From Prostheceraeus crozeri (lineage: Eukaryota; Platyhelminthes; Polycladida; Euryleptidae), in the NCBI GenBank assembly GCA_907163375.1, contig CAJQUW010008954.1, positions 35,473 through 99,472 of the forward strand: 64,000 nucleotides of DNA, read 5' to 3'. The first letter of the stretch is position 1; the number at the start of each line of letters is the position of its first letter. This document shows, piece after piece, positions 57,320-64,000 of the stretch. Both the position numbers and the translations under genes were made by a program. The notes under the pieces were generated by a model that saw only the letters and a program-made list of their open reading frames with translations, was not told where the DNA came from and made no database searches.

Positions 57320-58456
57320 CAGTAGAATTCGCATATATCGGCGCCTCAAGGGACAGACGAAAACCGCCGATATACGCGAACCGCCGATATATGCGAACTC
57401 CCTGAATTTTGAAGTCCTGTGAAATCCACACGAGCTCTGAGATCATGCCATGCATCATACAATGTATATACGTGTTTTGACTCATGAATTATTGCGTTGC
57501 TATACTTAAACACATGTACATATTGACTTATTGTCCAACATGTACAGTACATGTACATGTAATTGTGTCTATGTAATCAATAGATATCTAAAAATTGTGC
57601 CTTTCTGAACTGATGCTTGCAACGTAAGTATCGCAAACCGGATATCACTATGTTAGTCAAAAACTGAGTATGCTTCTTGAATCAAGAAGATTGAAGCTTC
57701 TTCAAGCCTACATGCTTACCTGCTATATGAAGCACAAAACAAAGAAGAGTATGCATAAATCAAGACGCTGCTAAGAGTCACGTGCAGGCGAAGCCAGCCA
57801 ATCTAAGTCAATCAAGACGCTGCTAAGAGTCACGTGCAGGCGAAACCATGATGGATGGGGTGGCGAGCCGCTTTCTGTCTAGAGAGAGGACATGCATCGA
57901 ACTCAACAATGTTTTCGACGGTGGCTTGTGCTCCTTTGATGACGCAACAGTCACTAAGTCAGGTCTGACAATAGCATCGTAGGTGAAGGCGTTAAAAATG
58001 CAACCATCACGTCGAATGAAAGACTAATTATGTGAGAATTATCAGTGAGATACAGTGGCAAGCCTACTTATCTTTCCTCGGCTGCTAGATTCTACAATTT
58101 TGGTCAAGCCCCCAAACATGATCGAGATGAATTGTAGAAGATCTAAATTTTCACATGCCACTAGAATAGTTAGAATCGGATAGTCCCAGCAGAATCTACA
58201 GCCATCCGCGTCCACATATACTGTCATTCTAGTGACTCTTCTAGGCAAAACACATCGCTTGAGGATTTCCAGGAAATCCGCCGTTATAAACGAATTTTTT
58301 CTGTCAGGGACAGCGAAAATGCGCCGATATAGGCGAATCGCCGATATAGCCGAAGCCGATATAAGCGAACTCGATTATATGGAAAAGATAGGAAATTCTG
58401 CCGGAACAAAAAGAAACCGCCGATATAGCCGAAGCCGATATATGCGAATTCTACTG
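57320..58456. mobile_element. 1137-bp pogo/Tigger-like element with TA target duplication
   Basis: The left end CAGTAGAATTCGCATATATC and its inverted right partner GATATATGCGAATTCTACTG are exact, with TA outside on both sides (57318-57319 and 58457-58458). Both subterminal regions repeat the word GCCGATATANGCGAA several times (57328-57400; 58310-58450). CAGTRGAA... ends with TA duplication fit the pogo/Tigger branch of Tc1/mariner. No intact transposase is present; the 68-residue minus-strand frame at 58042-58248 may be a scrap of one, but I cannot confirm it. Confidence 0.85.
57760..57846. repeat. 52-bp partial tandem duplication inside the pogo-like element
   Basis: CAAGACGCTGCTAAGAGTCA followed by CGTGCAGGCGAA occurs at 57761 and again at 57813. 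Confidence 0.9.
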
Positions 58457-58458
58457 TA

Positions 58459-59473
58459 TGTACAAAATTCTGTTTAACACAATACGTATTAGATGTAGTT
58501 TAATGGATTAAATGAACAAGGAAGCCACAGGTAATCAAAGCATAGTTTAAAAGGCTAATTAAGCAAGCTATCAGATAGACATTTACGGTAGGTCTATATC
58601 AAAGTCGATGATAGCACAGTTTTATCATAGAAAGATCAATCGTGTGGTTGAAGTAGGTTACATATTTACATGTACATACATGTAAGCTTGCATGTATATG
58701 ACTTGCCATGACATGATGTGGTCATATACTTAGGCAGAATTTTTCCATGAAAACCGCAATTGATCATTCATGGTCAATTTCTTTACTCTTGGGTTCCCAG
58801 AATGATGGAAATTGAGGCCTCATTGCGCTCGAAATGATCTTGTGTTGAAAATGGAAAATTGATGAAAATGTTCGTCAAATTTGTACGAGTATCTCTGTAA
58901 AAAAATATCCATGTACTGCATCAAGAAAGTAAAACAAAGAAGAATTTCTCAAACCATCTTTCTCTTGATAAGTAGATTCGCTCAAGAGTTCATTTCCAAA
59001 TACTCATTGAATTGATTTTCAAATCAGCATCATGTTCATTTATCAAAACAACAAAAGGGATCTACATGAAAGAAGTAGAACAGGCTCACAATGGCAATGA
59101 TTGCTGCGTCGGCGCTGACAAACCAAACTCAAGCAAAATAGAAAGATTCAGGAAAATGATTGCATCAGTTGTCTTCAACTAGGAGTCCTTTGAGCGACAA
59201 AAACTGGCAAGTAGCATCATGCGATGACATAGATAGATAAAGCTAAAATGCCAACGTTTTATGTACTACGCATTTGCCTCTGGGTTACAAGTTTCTTATT
59301 CTTTGATGTCACACTTACGCAAGAATACAGAGTTCAACCTATTCCCCATGCTTGTCACCACCTCATTGTTAATAATAGCTAATAATTAGATTTCAAGATT
59401 CTTTTAAGGATGTATCGACACCAAACAAACACAATTCTTGAATAATTACTTAGTAAACGTGTACCATTATCAC
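58459..59473. other. Unassigned sequence
   Basis: No recognised gene or repeat apart from ACATGTACATACATGTAAG near 58669-58687. Confidence 0.4.
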
Positions 59474-61514
59474 CAGAGATGCGGAGTCCTATCATTTTGA
59501 TAGGACTCAGACTCCGGGGATTGATAGGACTCCGACTCCGTGGGATGATAGGACTCCGACTCCGACTCCGTGGGATGATAGGACTCCGACTCCGACTCCG
59601 TGGGATGATAGGACTCCGACTCCGTGGGATGATAGGACTCCGACTCCGTGGGATGATAGGACTCCGACTCCGGGGATTGATAGGACTCCGACTCCGTGGG
59701 ATGATAGGACTCCGACTCCGGGGGTTGATAGGACCCCGACTCCGACTCCGGGGGTTGATAGGACTCCGACTCCGGGGGATGATAGGACTCCGACTCCGGG
59801 GGTTGATAGGACCCCGACTCCGACTCCGGGGGTTGATAGGACTCCGACTCCGGGGGTTGATAGGACTCCGACTCCGGCGGTTGATAGGACTCCGACTCCG
59901 TCTTCGTGGGTTGATAGGACTCCGACTCCGACTCTGGGGGTTGATAGGGCTCCGACTCCGGGGGTTCATAGGACTCCGACTCCGGGGGTTGATATGACCC
60001 CGACTCAGACTCCGGGGGTTGATAGGATTCCGACTCCGACTCCGGGGTATGATAGGACTTCGACTCCGACTCCGAGGGATGATAGGACTCCGACTCCGGG
60101 GGATGATAGGACTCCGACTCCGGGGGTTGATAGGACCCCGACTCAGACTCCGGGGGTTGATAGGATTCCGACTCCGACTCCGGGGGTTGATAGGACTCCG
60201 ACTCCGACTCCGGGGGTTGATAGGACTCCGACTCCGACTCCGGGGGTTGATAGGACTCCGACTCCGGGGGTTGATAGGACTCCGACTCCGACTCCGGGGG
60301 TTGATAGGACTCCGACTCCGGGGGTTGATAGGCCTCCGACTCCGACTACGGGGGTTGATAGGACTCCGACTCCGGGGGTTGATAGGACTCCGACTCCGGG
60401 GGTTGATAGGACTCCGACTCCGACTCCGTGGGATGATAGGACTCCGACTCCGACTCCGGGGATTGATAGGACTCCGACTCCGGGGGTTGATAGGACTCCG
60501 ACTCCGGGGGTTGATAGGACTCCGACTCCGACTCCGGGGGTTGATAGGGCTCCGACTCCGACTCTGGGGGTTGATAGGACTCCAACTCCGGGGGTTGATA
60601 GGACTCCGACTCCGGGGTTGATAGGACCCCCACTCAGACTCCGGGGGTTGATAGGACTCCGACTCCGTGGGTTGATAGGACTCCGACTCCGGGGGTTGAT
60701 AGGACTCCGACTCCGTCTTCGTGGGTTGATAGGACTCCGACTCCGACTCCGGGGGTTGATAGGGCTCCGACTCCGGGGGTTGATAGGACTCCGACTCCGG
60801 GGGTTGATAGGACACCGACTCAGACTCCGGGGGTTGATAGGATTCCGACTCCGACTCCGGGGTATGATAGGACTTCGACTCCGACTCCGGGGGATGATAG
60901 GACTCCGACTCCGGGGGATGATAGGACTCCGACTCCGGGGGTTGATAGGACCCCGACTCAGACTCCGGGGGTTGATAGGATTCCGACTCCGACTCCGGGG
61001 GTTGATAGGACTACGACTCTGACTCTGGGGGTTGATAGGACTCCGACTCCGGGGGTTGATAGGACTCCGACTCCGGGGGTTGATAGGACTCCGACTCCGG
61101 GGGTTGATAGGCCTCCGACTCCGGGGGTTGATAGGCCTCCGATTCCGACTACGGGGGTTGATAGGACTCCGACTCCGGGGGTTGATAGGACTCCGACTCC
61201 GGGGGTTGATAGGACTCCGACTCCGTGGGATGATAGGACTCCGACTCCGACTCCTGGGATTGATAGGACTCCGACTCCGGGTGTTGATAGGACTCCGTCT
61301 CCGGGGGTTGATAGGACTCCGACTCCGGGGGTTGATAGGGCTCCGACTCCGACTCTGGGGGTTGATAGGACTCCAACTCCGGGGGTTGATAGGACTCCGA
61401 CTCCGGGGTTGATAGGACCCCCACTCAGACTCCGGGGGTTGATAGGACTCCGACTCCGGGGGTTGATAGGATTCCGACTCCGTGGGTTGATAGGACTCCG
61501 ACTCCGCATCCCTG
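59474..61514. mobile_element. 2-kb minisatellite enclosed in hAT-like ends
   Basis: The outer ends are CAGAGATGCGGAGTC (59474) and GACTCCGCATCCCTG (61514), inverted with one mismatch. Outside them lie ATTATCAC (59466-59473) and ATTATAAC (61515-61522), 7 of 8 bases identical, as expected for a hAT target duplication. The interior is almost entirely GGGGGTTGATAGGACTCCGA-type units of 24 bp, or 30 bp with an extra CTCCGA. Variants TGGGATGATAGG and CCTCCGA/GCTCCGA are interspersed. Because 24 and 30 are multiples of three, five or more frames stay open for hundreds of codons on both strands (for example a 478-residue minus-strand frame of SPINPRSRSP repeats and plus-strand frames of RTPTPGVD or GLIGLRLR repeats). 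I do not annotate these as genes. Confidence 0.88.
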
Positions 61515-62090
61515 ATTATAACGAGATGCAGTTGTTGGTTATATAGTTATAGTATTTGGCTGCGACATCAGTGATAGGTGGTGGTAGCGACCCTCCTCCC
61601 GTTTTGAATGATTCCCGCCGCTTCTTCGCAGGATCCTTTTTAGCCAGCCTTTTTTGAGTTGTTCCTAAACGTTCTCATCTCGTCAGCACTTCTCTTAGGT
61701 AATGGATTTGACATGGAAAGTCTTCTGTAACTTTCCTCCAAGCTTCATATTTTTCATGTGATACAACTGCATCCGTGCGCTTATTCTCGACGATTGTTTT
61801 GTACTTCGCAATAAATCAAATAAAATGATTTTGTCATCGGTGTTAAAAGTTTTTCTGTCGACAACGTTTCATTTTGCAGTGAAATATGCAGCTAATCACG
61901 CAAATACAGACAGACTCACCCGTTAGCTACTTACAAGCCAAATGCTAAGACGTCATGACACAGGATCTCTTTTATAGTGAGAAAGGGGGAATGGCTCGCT
62001 ATCCTGATAGGCTGTGTCATCGTCGCATGCTTAACAATTAACTAACATTGATCAATTTACTAACCGCCTGTTTTATTAAACAATTTACAA
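61515..62090. other. Unassigned sequence
   Basis: No recognised coding region or repeat. Confidence 0.4.
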
Positions 62091-62535
62091 CACTAGATGA
62101 CATGCCACGCGTGATTCACGCGTAATTACGGAGCACCCCAAACATCCGTGCTTAAGGACATTCTATTCTTCTACCCTCGTACATACGCGCTGCACTAAGA
62201 GTCAGAAATCACTTGATCTGATGCTGTTAAAACATGGGAAATGTTCATGAATACGCGCGGGCGAGCGTTTATAGTTTGCGCGTCGTCTACAGTTGTCTGC
62301 GTTGCCGCTTGAACCACGGATGAACCGCTAAGCATGTTCTGTCTTCCCTGAGCATGAAATTGAGGTCCTATCACCTTGTTTAGCCTCTGATACATGCAGA
62401 CACATGAGACGCAAAGTCTATATAACAGGACTGCCGACAGATGTTGCAGCAATGTCACGCATAGCCACGGATGTTTGGGGTCATGTGTAATTACGCGCAA
62501 TTTACGCGTGATTGAGCGTGGCATGTCACCTAGTG
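62091..62535. mobile_element. 445-bp CACTA-like MITE
   Basis: The left end CACTAGATGACATGCCACGC and the inverted right end CACTAGGTGACATGCCACGC match at 19 of 20 bases. Similarity continues about 60 bases inward through ACGCGTAATTAC and CCCCAAACATCCGTG on both sides. AA lies outside each end (62089-62090 and 62536-62537), a possible 2-bp duplication. CACTA starts suggest the CACTA/EnSpm superfamily. No transposase; the 109-residue minus-strand frame at 62195-62524 is incidental. Confidence 0.82.
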
Positions 62536-63717
62536 AACCTTATATAATGACATCTGTGATAGAATTCTCAGGGAGAGGAATATGCGTGTCATGTCGTGTT
62601 AGTTATAGGACCACAGTCGCGTTCGTGTCGTGACTCGTGAGAGCTGCTCGATTTTCGCTAACATAATTCATAAACTTGCTCAAGAGAACGGTGTTCGGTC
62701 ATACTCGAAATATGAATTATTACGCAATTATATATAGGCCTGGAATTTCAAGTTATTGATTGCGAATGTCAAATGATTATTGAACTTGATAGAACAATTA
62801 CAAATTGCTGCAATTAGAATGTTCAGCATAATTGCCAATAATTTTTGCCAACACCTAGAGATACTGAAGCAGCACCAATTGTAAAATAAGTGCCGGTAGT
62901 TTTTTTGCCGGCTCATGCAGTTGGAAATTGCTCGTATCTTCTTGGATGACAGCTTTTGAAAAGAACATTCAAATGGTGAAACTTCGGTGTCACTTGGTTA
63001 ATGTAGTAACTTTATGTTTCATGGAACAATGCAGAGAGCCAGTTCGCCTGGGTGCCGTACTTTTTTCAAAAAAAAGAAGAATATTTATGCTTTGTACGAA
63101 CATATCTCTTTCAGATTACCTTTTCTACTGCAATATTGATTTTCCACTGAAGTTAGACGCATGTTGCGGTATTGTCTCAAGAAAAACGATATTATTGCAC
63201 TACTGATATATTATTAGAAAAATATAAACAGTAGTAGATCAAGAGAAGACTGAAAATTCACAGAAAGAAATTCGGACATAAGTTGCCGACAGATTCCTGC
63301 ATCTTCTATAACTTCATTGAAAACATACGTCAGAACTTCTCTTCTCTATATTCAAATATTCTGTCGATGCAGAAATTGTCAGTTTATTACATGTAGTTAA
63401 CCGGAAAATGTCATTTCGATGCTTGTCACCCGGTTTGGTTGGATCTGGATTAGAAACTGTAGGATTATTCGTGAGTCACCGTAGAAACATTTCTGATGTG
63501 ATTTACGATGAACTGGGTACCAGTTGAATATGAGTTAGGGTTAAGACTTCCATCCAACTTTCTGAATCGTTACTTTTCTAATTTCCGACCGGGAATCAAC
63601 AAAATCAAGCTGTTCTGAAATGCATTGATTAGCAAATTGAACTTTCACAAAGATGGATTTCTTGCCGCAGTCGCGATGATATTATATTGAATCAAAATTA
63701 CCATCTTATGCAGATAC
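62536..63717. other. Unassigned sequence
   Basis: No recognised feature. The 92-residue plus-strand frame at 62928-63206 has no domain I recognise. Confidence 0.4.
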
Positions 63718-63802
63718 CAGGGATGCGGAGTCGGAGTCCCGGAGTCCTATCATTTTTGCTGGAGTCGGCGTCCTATCAAATGACAGTACTCCAGACTCAG
63801 GC
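63718..63802 (+). repeat. Short relative of the hAT-like minisatellite element
   Basis: CAGGGATGCGGAGTCGGAGT opens the copy, followed by CCGGAGTCCTATCATTTTT and further GGAGTCGGCGTCCTATCA words. It has the same end and the same CCTATCATTTT block as the left edge of the 2-kb array at 59474, but only about three GGAGTC-type units and no recognisable right end. Confidence 0.8.
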
Positions 63803-64000
63803 CTATAACTACACCCGATATATAATACAAACAAATTATTCATCCTCGTGCATAGCTGTCACTGTCTTGATGTCAACTGTCTCCGTCAAACAAAAGTACA
63901 GAGACACTGCTGCATGCAAAGCTTGTAATAGTTGAGGGAATGAACCGTGAAAGTGAATAAAAGATTGTCTTTTCACTCGGTGATCTAGTAGAGAAGACAA

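Noticed and set aside
58042..58248. pogo transposase fragment on the minus strand
   Set aside because: It sits in the right element but I could not find the helix-turn-helix or DDE landmarks in it.
59379..60815. A 478-residue minus-strand open frame of SR/PINP repeats as a protein-coding gene
   Set aside because: The frame lies inside the 24/30-bp minisatellite, and several other frames on both strands are equally open. Nothing upstream supports a start.

Overview
This 64 kb window is AT-rich, gene-poor DNA from an invertebrate animal, probably marine. It has no bacterial-style operons or ribosome binding sites. It does have tRNA-derived SINEs, Penelope-like, P-like, hAT, Tc1/mariner, pogo-like and CACTA-like elements, several minisatellites, and one intronless ion-channel-like gene. 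The palindromes TAGGCCTA and TACATGTA recur. I cannot fix the phylum from the sequence; an echinoderm, hemichordate or lophotrochozoan would all fit.

Layout. At 0-7 kb there is a 118-bp tandem repeat, a Tc1-type helix-turn-helix relic between two direct repeats, the only convincing long host-like gene (a TRP-superfamily-like channel of 611 residues, minus strand, 2693-4528), and a 76-bp minisatellite. At 7-17 kb there is the first half of a circularly permuted repeat pair, two copies of a ~770-bp TA-flanked MITE family, a 946-bp MITE with arrays of the motif GTATG, a Penelope-like GIY-YIG fragment, a P-element-like transposase relic, and a hAT MITE with a perfect 8-bp target duplication that still carries a hAT transposase C-terminus. 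At 17-30 kb there are LINE remnants, further inverted-repeat elements, an inverted minisatellite near 20.7-21.4 kb, and MITE copy 3. At 30-45 kb there are hairpins, the permuted partner repeat, a Tc1/mariner MITE, a frameshifted Penelope-like element, an inverted repeat around a hammerhead-like core, a SINE, and nested elements sharing CATAGAAAT and CTAGAATGG motifs. At 45-64 kb there are more inverted-repeat elements, a perfect 95-bp-arm hairpin, a CpG-rich patch, MITE copy 4, two SINEs (one with a 15-bp target duplication), a pogo-like element, a 2-kb minisatellite enclosed in hAT-like ends, and a CACTA-like MITE.

Most long open frames here are repeat artefacts. The longest, in the 59.5-61.5 kb array, exist because the repeat units are 24 and 30 bp, both multiples of three. 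The genes do not form a pathway; the shared theme is mobile-element activity and decay. The strongest points for follow-up are the minisatellite inside hAT-like ends, the perfect hairpin at 50.5-50.8 kb, the circularly permuted repeat pair, and the inverted minisatellite. All similarity statements come from reading the sequence by eye; no database search was possible.
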